A DNA stretch of 64,000 bases from Corticium candelabrum (Eukaryota; Porifera; Homoscleromorpha; Homosclerophorida; Plakinidae): NCBI RefSeq assembly GCF_963422355.1, contig NC_085085.1:14058985-14122984 (forward strand). Reading direction: 5' to 3'. The notes below the pieces were generated by a model. The model was given only the letters and a program-made list of their open reading frames with translations, was not told the origin of the DNA and searched no databases. Each line of letters starts with the position of its first letter. The first letter of the stretch is position 1. The position numbers were made by a program, and so were the translations under genes. This document shows, in pieces, positions 35,878-47,452 of the stretch.

Positions 35878-38306
35878 TTAAATATTCCGTTTTCTTTGCA
35901 TAGCCTCCATCCCTATATAACCAGCCATAGAAATACAAACCAGACAAAGAGCAATTATTAATTTTGTCTCCATGCTGTGTCTCAGAGCATGACTATAAGC
36001 AAATGACACTGCAAAGCCACAACTCTGCCAAAATCGGTAGGCACCAAATGCAGCCTCCTGGTTGTTAGTAAACAGCACTCCGTACAAAGCTGTTGTCTGT
36101 GTGTTCGATATCGCATCGACGATGCCCCATAAAACAGGTACAGTAAACAAAATCGGATAACAAGCAGAGGCAGTCCACGCCATGAGAAAGACGATGAGTG
36201 AGATATTAAGCAGACCACCAGCCAGGATTAGTGCACATCGTCCAACTTTCTTGCCAAGTTTTCCACTGACATATGAGCTTATTGAGTTAGTCACTCCAAA
36301 CACAATCAACACCACACCAACCATTTTAACTCCAATAAAATCAGTAATGAAATACTACAAAACAAGAAACAATACAGTACATGTATAAGCAATTATATTG
36401 TGTATAGTTACTTGTATATCATAGTTAACTTGTTAAACTGTTTTTAATAGTGATTTAGTAAGTAAATGTGTAGTAGCCATGAACATGTAATGTGCAGTAA
36501 GCCAATAATTAGGCTCGACTGTCCAGCCAGTCGTCTCCCCCCCCCAGGAGGAGAAAGACCAGATTTCTATTTCACTTGTGCAAATCAGCAGTATAGACTG
36601 ATACCGGTACTTCGCAACACACTGAGACTGAAGGGTTCAGATAAGTAATGTTGAGTGAAGTTATTACATATCAACAATAATTACATAAAAAGAATTGTGC
36701 TATTTGGTACAGTACAGTGGACATTCCGCTCTTGACCAAAGTACAGATCCTAAGTTTATCTTCAACAGTCACTACAACTCTCTTACTTTTCTTTCCAGCG
36801 GCAACAAAAGTAGACCCAGCAGTATCCGCTGCACAGGTAGCACATGCAGTGTTTCCAATATCATGAGCACACCTGATATGCACACGTGGTACTAAAATAG
36901 GCCACAGTCCAACACAGCCCGTTTGCTTAACTGATATGTTATACTAAAATTATTTTAGCAATGTACAAGTGGCTTGCTACAGCTCATGCATGTAGCCTCG
37001 TCCCCAGACTCTCTTGATGGTCTTGTCCGGTGCCCGTATAAGCGCAAGAATTGTCATACGGGCACCAGACAAGACTATCGAGAGTCTGGGGATGAGGCTA
37101 CATGCATGCACTCACAGTTGAATGGGAAGTATAACACTCCCAATGAGCTTTCATGGTTGGATTCCACAATCCCAACAAGTGCTATTCTGATGCCAACGAA
37201 AGCAATTTAACCAATTTCAGTGCAAGTGCTCCTGTCATAAATGTCATTTTGGACAAATAACACAAAAGGAGACATTTTCAAGCTGTTGTTAATTTTGCCT
37301 TTTTTGAAGTAAGCAGAGATATAAATTAACTTTAAATTTTTGCTGATCTATGTACAGTAATTGATTTCCAAGAAAAATGCATTACTCCAACCTTGGTGTA
37401 TTCTCCAACAATAAAAGCCTGCTCAAAACCAGAGTAGAAAGTGATTGGAAGGAGCAAGAGTACCCTCACGTCCTTATGCAGCTTCACTACAGAAGCAGCT
37501 AGCTGAAATATTTTAGGACGATGTATCTGCATATCTGATCCTAGTTTCTTCAATGTCTTCAAAGCAACGAGAACAAGCAAAAGCCCAGCAATTTGCGATA
37601 CCTCAAACACTGTAAACAATGTGTATTTTGTTGAGTCGAGCACACACAGAGACACGTTTGAATGACAAACTTCCAACGACGAATTCTCTCTTTCTGTAAC
37701 ACTTTCCCTATGAGCAAAGGCAAAAACAAGAGCAGACACTACATTTCCTCCCACCAGTGACGCCTGAAATACAGCAAAGAAAATCCCATTAAACTGTTGA
37801 ATAACAGTCTCCTCTTTGTCTTTCACAGCTCTGGCGTGCATCACAGCAAGTGTCGTCAAGTAGGTGTTGTGTGCGGCCCAGAGAGGACCAGAAGCAGCTC
37901 CAAGTAATGCACATGCTGGAATAAGAGTGTACCACTGCGGATAGAAGTTGGACGCAGTAAAGACGCAATGACAAATGAAGCATCCCACTAGAGTCCACTT
38001 GGGTCTAAAAATTCCAACGAGCACAGGCGCCACCAGAACACACGACGCTATCATGACACCATACAGTACGGCTAGACAAGCGACGCCCTTTCCACCTGTC
38101 TCGTTAAGACTACTCTGTAGTGCTTGCAATGCGGTGAAAGCAGCGAATATGAAGAACATCGAGAAGCTGAGGAGGAGGAGGTCCTTTAGACCTCTCCTAC
38201 CGGGTAACTTCACATCCGGTGTCTCTTCGTGTTTTTCGTCGTCCATCTCCACCTCGGAGCCACTGAGCATCGGATCTTTCTCACCTAGAAACTCCGTTTC
38301 CTCCAT
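35878..38306 (-). CDS. UNC93-like major facilitator membrane protein
   Basis: Two exons: 38306-37392 and 36354-35878, joined in phase 0, 463 aa (human UNC93A is 457). A cytosolic acidic N-terminus is followed by about 11-12 hydrophobic spans, including LLLLSFSMFFIFAAF and LIIALCLVCISMAGYIG. The join reads GEYTK then YFITDFIG, matching human DFTK then SYVTCALG. WGIVDAISNTQTTALYGVLF near residue 370-400 matches human WGIADAVWQTQNNALYGVLF. No transported substrate can be inferred. The 1-kb intron holds a fold-back element and a transposase remnant. Confidence 0.9.
36690..36883 (-). pseudogene. Pogo/Tigger-type transposase N-terminal fragment
   Basis: The minus strand encodes GKKSKRVVVTVEDKLRICTL and continues VKSGMS, the CENP-B N-terminal helix-turn-helix typical of Tigger/pogo/Jerky transposases. 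Only this short N-terminal stretch survives; no DDE domain is nearby. It lies in the UNC93-like intron. Confidence 0.6.
36992..37101. mobile_element. Fold-back MITE, 110 bp
   Basis: An almost perfect hairpin. The left arm begins GTAGCCTCGTCCCCAGACTC, and the right arm is its reverse complement with a few mismatches and a spacer of about 16 bp. Flanked on both sides by ATGCAT, which may be a target duplication or part of the palindrome. It lies in the UNC93-like intron. The arm ends resemble the palindrome at 35780. Confidence 0.7.
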
Positions 38307-38749
38307 ATACTGTGACAGTCACGTGAGCTTGCACCTGTAATTACCTGACAAAACACATACAGTACCCTACTACACACTATGTAGGTATGCTTACTACTCA
38401 TCCATACAGCTGTTTCCTTCCCAAAAACCAATCTATGTGTAGTCTAACAATAGTACAGACATATTGCAGTCATACGCATTTACAATATGGTGACCAGAGT
38501 ATCACGTCTGTACCATTTACAGACAGTCCTAATTCCTGTCTTCTCACAGTCTACGTTGCTCTGTGAGGCACATTGTATTCAAGTTGCTTTATTGAGCAAA
38601 CAGAAATTGCAAAAATACTGTGTACTTGGTACATTATTTCACGTAATTACAGTTTGACGCTGCATGCCAGCATTGATCGTTACTCACAGAATAGCAAACG
38701 TTTTGCCAATGACTTATGAAGAGCATAGAATAGTTCCATCACATCATTG
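38307..38749. other. Intergenic stretch, UNC93-like 5' side / PHF12 3' side
   Basis: About 440 bp between the UNC93-like start codon and the PHF12 stop codon. Presumed promoter and 3' UTR; no other feature seen. Confidence 0.5.
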
Positions 38750-41700
38750 TCAAAGCTTCACAATCGACTGTACAAGTTCGGCATGTCCCGGTTGTCCAGT
38801 AACACTCAACAGCAACTGAACACAACCGATCCTAATCAACGAGCCATGAAACAGAGGAGCCGAACCGCTCCATCCATCATCACTATTCGATGGCTGAAAT
38901 CTAGCACAGCCACAACAAACGCCGTCAATAGTTCTCACCAAACCATCTCCACAACAATCTTTTCTGCCCGTCTGTTGACCACTACCCGTTTCCCCTCGTT
39001 TCGAACGATCCCAATGACCATGCAAACTACCGTCATTTTTCACACGCGGACGTAGATTATGCCTCAGTTCTAACTTACTCACATCCACAACACCTGCCAC
39101 TCTCTCAACAGTTCTTTCACTATTTATGCGCGAGTCTTTGTGAGACCTGCAGCTCCCAGAACTTGCCTGCGCCTGCACAACAGAAGGAGAGTCTTTCGCT
39201 GTCGTCACTGTGTTGCTTATCCCGACGTGGACACCACCCTCTTTGCCTGACATCTTTAGTAACGAAGCAAGAAACGTGGTTGTCCGACTGCTATCTTTCC
39301 ATTTACTTCTTGTCATCTCTATACGTTTCTGCGCACGACTAGAAAACACACTACATCACATTCCAAGCATGCAACAATGCAAAAGGTGTGACATGCAGCC
39401 ACGCTTTTTTAACATTCAAAACAGCTTTTCAATCTACTATGAAACACACTGCCACAAATTTAGGTCACACGGTACCTTGCACGAGGGCCATCGCCAAGTG
39501 CCTTCACAGTGTCTGTTGTAAACGTTGCGGGCAATGAGCAGTCTGGTGTTCTCTGCTCACTCGAGTGAGTTGAGAGATAGAAGATTCCATCAACTAATGT
39601 ACCATACTCACTGTAGTTTATTAATTCAAACTGTGCAATAGACTAAAAGATAATATAGAATACGTAATTAGTATGACAACATAATAACACTCGGGGAGAC
39701 AAACAACCTTGTTGTATATGACGCAGGCATGTCTCTCTGATAATCGACTGCATGATGTCAAGTGACAAAGCGAGACGTCACAACTCTGACCTGGCAGCAA
39801 CAACCAAACTTCACTCAACTTAAATCATGATTCCCTGTACATACCCTATTGACCTCATTCTCTACTCTTTTTGCATTCACATTATTCGTCATACACTAGA
39901 TTTCGCACAATCTCTTACACTTGCATTCAACATGTCACTTGCGTGAGACATAGGACCTTACGTCATACGTAGGCCTACTGCTCCTACTGTTTTCGAGTAA
40001 TAATCTTTTCAAAAGCTTTGCCTTAAAAAATAATAGAATAACAGAAAAAATAGTATTTTGGTCTCGAAGATTGTTAGTTGTTTGGGCTTTTGGTTATTGC
40101 GCTTGCGCATGAAACATTGTCAAAAATGACCACTAGACGAAAGTGCACAGCTCAAGATGCCAACTAGAAATGTTTAGAGAATTGAATCAGTTTGAAGGAA
40201 TAACTAGAAGTAAATAATTTAATTGAAAAATATCTACATATTGCACATCAAGACCTTGAAAAATCAGGAGTCGTAAAAATTCTAAAATATTTTCGGAGTC
40301 TCGAAAAGAATTAGTCTCGAAATACATTAGGAGCAGTGGGATACCGTATTTCTGCAAGTAGTAACCCAGTGTTCAATACCATTCACGTACTGTAGGCTTG
40401 CTCCATTGCTGCTAACGAACATGCAGCAAACAATTATATCCACGGGAGTCAAAGTGACTCATGTGTTACTGTTCAAGCATGCATTACTACTCTTTCAATC
40501 ACCTCAGAACATGGGTTACTGACTATTCAAGCATGGCTGAGGTTCTATTTGAGCATCGGTTACTACTCGCAGGAATACAGTACATAAACTGGTGGATGAG
40601 ACCGTCTGACATAAACTTGCCATGTGCATTAGATGCAGACGCATCTTACTGTATAATACAAAGATCAGATCAAATTATACAAAAGGAATCATCTGTCGTG
40701 CCCAGACTGGTTTAGCCATGCACAAAATCACATGCCTCAACCCCACCCAATTGATAGACAAATTCAAGTCAGTCATTGTAGTTGTGAGAGCCAACAGTTA
40801 TTTTAAAAAGGAAGGTAAACGTTGAACGTTGTATCAGTGAAATCAACAGCTGACAAGCAACTCACTTGATCCAAGAGTGACGACCCTCTTTCTCATGGGA
40901 TATAGTCTACCAGCACATCCCAAAGGGCAGAAGACAGCATGGCATCTTGTCAACACGTCTAATCAACACAAACTTGTAAGTCCACAACAAATATGTCTCA
41001 CTCAGTCAACATCTCAATAACCTGTTGCTGTTAGCTCTTGCTGTGACACATTTTTGTTGGCAGTTGACTCTGCATTTGATGGCAATACTGATTTATTAAT
41101 CAAAGATTCAGACTTCGTAGAGAGAAGCTGCTGCAGTCTTTGTTGTGCAAGTAATTGGACCAAGTCTGCATCTAGCAGTGACAAATTGGGCACTACAAAA
41201 CAAGCAAAGACGAAGAATAAGATTTAAGACTCGATGTAATTTATCGTTAACCATACGCACATGCATAACAACCATGATCCAGTAGAACAGCTTTGTGAGA
41301 GTTTGCTTGTTTTATGTTTTCTTTGTGTGACATTTCTTCAACTAGTACATCAATGTCGATATCATGGCTGTTTTCATGACCGTTTCTATCACTCCAGTCG
41401 TTCACGTTTAACTTGTTGTACGCCTTACCGTTTCCTCTCTGTGACATGTGGTGACGATTGTCATCGCCTAATTCTTCCGAGTCCGATAACACGCCATTCT
41501 CAATTGGATGATTAATAATTGAATTTCTTCTGTCTGTTTTGGATGACAGAATGTCTGATGTTGAAGGAGAGATACGATAAGATTTATCACTGTCTGACAG
41601 ACTGTCGCGTTGGTGTGTCATACTTCGTCGAACAACAGGAGGAAGAGAAAGAAAACGAGTGATGTCACTTTGGAGATGAATGACTGATCTCAGCCACTAG

Positions 41701-44700
41701 AAACCAACATAAAATGCAGTTAGCTATTTACTCAATAGTTATGCGCATGGGACCAGGGTGCATGTGTCTAACACCGACCGGTTCTGTCCCCTCATGCATA
41801 TAAATATAGATGCACAATAGACAGGTACCCCGTACACTAACGAGCACTCAAACCTTTCTATCCATCAATTCTTTCCAATCATTCCCGTCCTCACATAACA
41901 CAAGAGCGACAACTTCCAAGATACAATATACTAGTCACTGTCTATATGTTCAACACGCTACCTCAAGCAGACTTTGCATAAATTGCACATCATCCCCGAA
42001 CAACCAAACTAGAAAACAGAGTGCACTGCGTAACAAGGTTGCATGTACATGCCGTAGCTTACATGTGGCTTACACGCGATTTGTGAGTGTAAACATTGTG
42101 TAAGCTATATTTACACGAGTTTACATTTAGTCTGACAACACGTAAGCACGTGGAGACGAACATAAATGCTGTATCACGTTTAAACAACGCTGTACACACA
42201 CTGTGCATATGGTGACAAGGTAACCATGCATTACTATGAAGTTCAATTGCGGTATCGTGTCACATGACCAAGGTTTACATGCAATGTACATCCATGGTCA
42301 AAACGCAGTGGTGGTAGCAACTGCTCTAACTAAAGCCTTCCCCAAAGTTTTCCATTGTGAAAACTTAGTTTCAAAAACAATCACAAAAAGAGAGAAAGAA
42401 GTGAAAAATGCTCAGAGATCTAAAACTCTGAACAGTCATGTTGACCATTAACATTCCAAATACCTAGACCAACACTTTGTATAGTTGGCACATCATGTAG
42501 TGCAGTCTCAATACGTAACATTTCATGATTTGTCATTAATTATGATTATACCTCATCTTGTTGTCTCTGAGCTTCCACAGCAGACTGATCATATGAAATT
42601 CTCTGCAACGACTGAAGAGCATTGGCTGGATTCCTTGCCTCACGAGCTGCCTCGCAAAGTTCAGCAAACGACGGGACTGACATTTGAGCATGAGGAAGAC
42701 AAGGAGACTTATACAAATGTTTGATTGAGGAAGGAATTGGAAAACTTCTACGTTTTGTGTGAGCCACTCTCCTGCCATAGTGGTTCATCCTTCACTCGCA
42801 GACACACATCAGTAATTACCACATTGATATCAACATAAACATCCATCAGACCTGTGAACTTTGTCTAAAAAATCGATCTTCACTGTATGCTCGTTGAAGC
42901 CATGTTTTATCGTATCTAAAAGTGTCTCCTTTGTTGACAACAATTCAGACGAAAAGTCGGGCTAGAGAATACAAAAAAGACACGATGAGAGATGAGATAG
43001 GTAATCCATATAGACGTAATGCCTGACATGAAGATGCTCTGCATGGCAAGGGCACATCCAGCTGCCAAGAGGGGGTGAGGTACGAGGAGGTTCTAAACAA
43101 TCCATGTGATAAGAGAGCGGACAGAAACTGCACTGTAGAAGAGGAGCAACACGAGATGTCCTAGAATAAGAACAAATAACAACACAATGATTGAAAAGCA
43201 CGCAGAAAGAAATAAATGGAACAAATAACGACAGCAAATCAACCAACAGACATGAGTACGAATGCACAGGCTAACAGACAAATAAAGTGACAGACAAACA
43301 AACAAATAAGACAGACAAAGAGACAGACGGACAGACATACAAGCAAACAGGCAACCACATGAGACCGTCAGAAAGATGTACAGATTGACAACAAAAAATG
43401 GCCAAACAGACATGACAACAGAAGAACAGACTGATAGATAAATGAACATACAACAGACAGACAAACAGACAGACAAACAAACAGACAGACAAACAAACAG
43501 ACAGACAGACAAACAAACAAACAGACAACCAGACAGTCAAACAGACAGTCAAACAAACAGACAAATAGACAACAAACAGACGGACAGACAAACAGACAGA
43601 CAGACAAACAGACAGACACACAACCAGACAGACAGACAAACAGACAGACAAACAAACAGACAGACACACAAACAAACAGACAACCAGACAGACAAACAAA
43701 CAGACAAACACACACACAAATATAAACTCAACAAGACTAAAAAAGATACAAGAGATCTCTACACACCACAATACTGTACAACACTAAAAGGCACGCTGAC
43801 AATCCAAGCCTCATCTGTAAATGTCAAATGCTGCAAGCATGCACAAGCAAACAACACTACAAACATACAACATACCGACTGCACTGTACACAGAATCTCT
43901 TAGTAGTGTGATCATTCACCAAATAATCGGGTTGTCTCACCTCCTTGTGATCACTACACCATCCAACATCAACACAAACCTGACATCCACTCCGCAACAC
44001 AAAAACTCAACCTTCTGGCATGCTTAGCAGGTTTGCTCTCCTCCCCGCTTTTCCTCCTCTTTCTCGGACCTACACACAACCATCTCACACCTCTCTCCAA
44101 TAACTCATAAACAATCCCCGAGCATCATCCGAACCCAAAGCTAGATGCGAGTTGGACACAAGATGCGGCGGCAGAGAGAACGACGCCGGATTCTCTCTCA
44201 TCTCTCTCTCCACCAACATGCGAAACGGCTTGACAACATGAAGGTCACTAGAAAGTCGAGGCGGATTGCATCTCCTGCAAAGCCATTCGCCGGTCGGAAG
44301 GCTGCCTGGCTCGATAGGAGGATCACTACAAACAACAAGACAACACGTGGATGCAGGTGGAGAGCAGGTGGAAGCACGCACGGCCGCACCAGCAGGAGAG
44401 ATGGAAGGCAGCTGGGCATCGGTCACAACACACAAGATTGCCACCCTCCTTGCAACCGTCGCATCTATCATGGTTACTGCTCCTGCCCTTGCTCACTCTC
44501 GTGTAGACCATCGGCGAACAGGTGGACGCCGCCTTTCTCCCACGCGTTTTTTCCTCGCAGCGGGGAGGAGCAATGATTGTCTGTATTCTCTACACAGAAA
44601 GAGAGAATGAAATGAAGAGCAAACAACTCGATAATAGAGCAGGAAACAAAACCGGGGTAAAGGAGAGTAATGAATGCATGCACGCAGTGTCTCTCTGTAG

Positions 44701-44856
44701 TGATAAGCAAGAAAACAGAAACGAATTGTGAGAGTTTGGCGGGTCGTCAGCCCACATTGATGCACATCTCCACCCCTTTTATTGACTACACACTTCTCTT
44801 ACCTCCATTAGATCTCCCGGGTTTATCATCGTATCACTCATGGTAGTGACACTCAT
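38750..44856 (-). CDS. PHF12: PHD finger protein 12 (PHF12)
   Basis: Chromatin reader subunit of a SIN3/HDAC complex. The first exon ends at 44803 (INPGDLME) and the second is 44589-44390 ([10 protein letters not shown], as human QIQALLAPPK). PHD1 follows: [41 protein letters not shown] block matches the human SIN3-binding [20 protein letters not shown]. PHD2 is near 43155-43030 ([19 protein letters not shown]), and a [10 protein letters not shown] helix is near 42870. Later exons give an FHA domain (about 40975-40872, 39800-39710, 39641-39472) with LSERHACV and [12 protein letters not shown]. The last exon (39341-38750) ends in [15 protein letters not shown], as in human. The linker between the PHD fingers is shorter than in human. 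Joins just upstream of PHD2 are unresolved. The start is 44841 or 44856. Confidence 0.9.
43260..43715. repeat. CAGA/CAAA tetranucleotide array
   Basis: About 450 bp of variant CAGA and CAAA units, densest at 43450-43715, in a PHF12 intron. Long frames through it (runs of CLSV or TDRQ) are not genes. Confidence 0.93.
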
Positions 44857-46371
44857 TAGCCGCCAGTACAACGTCGTAGGCTTGTTTCGTTTGTGGTGGA
44901 CGACTGATTCCCAAATGAGGGCCCCACCCTCAACGCTCAACTTGAATACTCCGCCTGACACTCACGCTCTACTGTCGACGGCAGATGAAGAGCTGCAATG
45001 TGTCCCGCGCGAGCAGGAGCACGAGACAAACATGAAAATGCCACAGAAGCTAAGACGTAGAGACTCTAAAACGCGCCAATGGAAGAGCCCGGATAAATTC
45101 ACGTGACAACAACCCGGAACATGGTTGCTTTTTTAGTTGCACTCGCTGTGTGCAGTAAACAAATTTAATTTGCCGCCTCATAAACTCACAAGTATATTTG
45201 TTAAACATTAAAATTTAATAGTAATGGAGTGACGCAATGACACCAATGAATCATGAATAGTGATGAAGATATCTGACTTTTAGATTTACTCTAACTCGCG
45301 ATGAAGTGTAACAACCAAAAAAGTGTCCCCAGAATTGAGCAATAAAAATCATTACTCTCTGTGCAAAAATAAAATAATAACAACAACAACAATAATAACT
45401 ATGTAAAGTTATCAAGTCTGATTGCTGTCTTAGGCAATTAAAGAACCAAAGGACCAACCTCCTTTACTATAAAGGCGCCTACTACATATACTAGCCCTAA
45501 CCAGCAATCCTGCCTAGAATAGAAGTGTCGGGAATAAAGTGACTGTCCAAAGGCAAAGCAGCAATGCAATTGAGTTCACTGTATTAAAAAGCATCCTTAC
45601 AACAGTGTCATCTATAGCTAATTAGTCGTGGTATCATACACTACTATAGTCTATAATGCCTTTGCATTACATCACTGGCTGTAATAGTACACCACTTCAG
45701 TGTATGATACAAGACTCTGAGTCTTTCATTGGTCGCCCCTAAACACAATTATTGTCCCTGCCAAAGGCACCATATTGGAAGCCCCCAAAAACTAATTTTA
45801 GGCACAAACGGCGCCAGCGCCTGCCCTACATGAGTGCTCTACAATTTGGACTCAATTACATAGTTGTTGGCTTCCTTGTATGTAACAATAACGATTTATT
45901 ATAACGTGCAAAGACCTCTCAGAAAAACGAAGTAAGCTTTAGTCTCAATTGAAAATGATTTGATCTAATGATATGGCTACCATCAGACCTCATTATTCCA
46001 ACACCCTTGCTTTCTGATCCGAAGCTACACATGAAACCAATTTACATGAGTCACAGTGTACCAATTAATTTGTTACTGATAATCCAACAGTCCGTTAGTC
46101 TAACGAACAAATGTGGTTGGAATAATGAGGTCTGACTGTATATACCCTTCTTCCACAAAACAGTTAAGACTGGTAAAATATGTACCTTGTAATTACCACA
46201 AGTTATCAGTCTACTATAGTCTACTACAGTGCTGTACACGCACAGAGCACATCAAACGCAATTGATACACCCTGACAAGTATAACTATACCAAGCTCAAC
46301 TGTCAAAATGTGCACAAAACCCAATAACTCCATCAGTCCTTCCCAGCAAACTACAATACCCAAAATACTTG
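44857..46371. other. Intergenic stretch with MITEs
   Basis: About 1.5 kb between the PHF12 start codon and the UNC119 stop codon. It holds a 12-bp inverted pair (45631-45642 and 45699-45710, GTATCATACACT) and the pogo-like element at 45979-46138. No coding exon recognised. Confidence 0.5.
45979..46138. mobile_element. Tc1/mariner-pogo type MITE
   Basis: The ends are inverted copies: left CCATCAGACCTCATTATTCC, reverse complement of right CAGTCAGACCTCATTATTCC. The inner 20 bp are identical, and TA flanks each end. About 160 bp with no coding capacity. TA targets and such ends fit Tc1/mariner or pogo non-autonomous elements. Confidence 0.68.
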
Positions 46372-47289
46372 CTATGACTGTTCAGTGCCAGCCTCTAAAC
46401 CACCTCTGTATGAAAAATAGGCCTTATTGTGCATGATCAATTTATCATCAACGAAATAGAAACTGTCTGATTGTGTTTCATACGGACACTCCACCATTTC
46501 TTTGACTAAACAAACACAAACAGTATACGCAAATTATTTCGATCGAAATCGTCTGTTCGGGTGTACTTTGCGATTCCGACAAGTGAGGAAAGTCGTAGAT
46601 GTGTTCACACGTGTTTGTGCTGTTGGGAATGCAAAAACCAAAGTCAAAATCGAACGTCTTTAAGACTTTGTCTTTGAAGTAGTGTCGCTCTATCATCCGG
46701 AATTTGTTCATTGGTCTATCCTTGACAGTGAACTCTACCCTATTAGTGACGTCATTGTAACCATAGAGACAATATTCCACCCGTACACTTACGTAGCTCC
46801 GACTTGTTTCAGTCTCAGAAAATCGGGTGGAAACTCGTACTGCACATACCGGCCGGCATTCGGGTCGTCGGGACTCGGTTTGTCGACATCACCATCCGGG
46901 GGTTTGGCGACTTCGAAGAGCTGCTCTCCGTTCCCCATGTCGCGAATCTTGAATCTTGTGAACTCAACGCCGTACACGTTGTCTTCACGACGACACAAAT
47001 AATCTAAACACAAAACACACGACAAGCTGTTGTGTGAGCTGAGATTTGCGGCAGGCAATCAAGTCGAGGCCGCAAGAGTGTCTAGTACATGTCATTTCCG
47101 TACACACATTGTGTCTAAATCACATACACACTATCAAATCAACTCACTCTTTGTCATTCGGTTCAATTTGGAGACATCCTCGGGACTAATCGTTTCCTTC
47201 TTTAGCAGGTCGTCCTCTGTGACGGCCCGTTTCGCCTTCTGACGAGCAAGAAACGAGCTGCCTCCCTTCTTGTCCGACTTCGCGCTCAT
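46372..47289 (-). CDS. UNC119: UNC119 lipid-binding chaperone
   Basis: Binds N-myristoylated cargo for trafficking to cilia and membranes, with release by ARL2/ARL3. Four in-frame exons: 47289-47148, 47003-46793, 46739-46567 and 46505-46372, giving 219 aa. Hallmarks: the N-terminal [13 protein letters not shown] segment, [55 protein letters not shown] and the C-terminal [20 protein letters not shown], all near-identical to human UNC119 and UNC119B. The poorly conserved human N-terminal extension is missing. The intron between exons 2 and 3 is only 53 nt. Confidence 0.96.
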
Positions 47290-47452
47290 AACCACGTTCA
47301 ATTACGAACTCAACAAGTCTGCCGCGCCTGCGCGAGAGATTGGAGATCGCGCATGCGCAATATCAAACGTTGTTAACACGGTCACATCTATTGAACGAAA
47401 CGCTATCACGTATGCGTGTAAGACTACGTGACTAGTTTCTCTACTATGCAAA

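Noticed and set aside
38750-39349. Stand-alone 199-aa basic protein
   Set aside because: Its end matches the FHA/C-terminal part of PHF12 and its start joins upstream PHF12 exons in phase.
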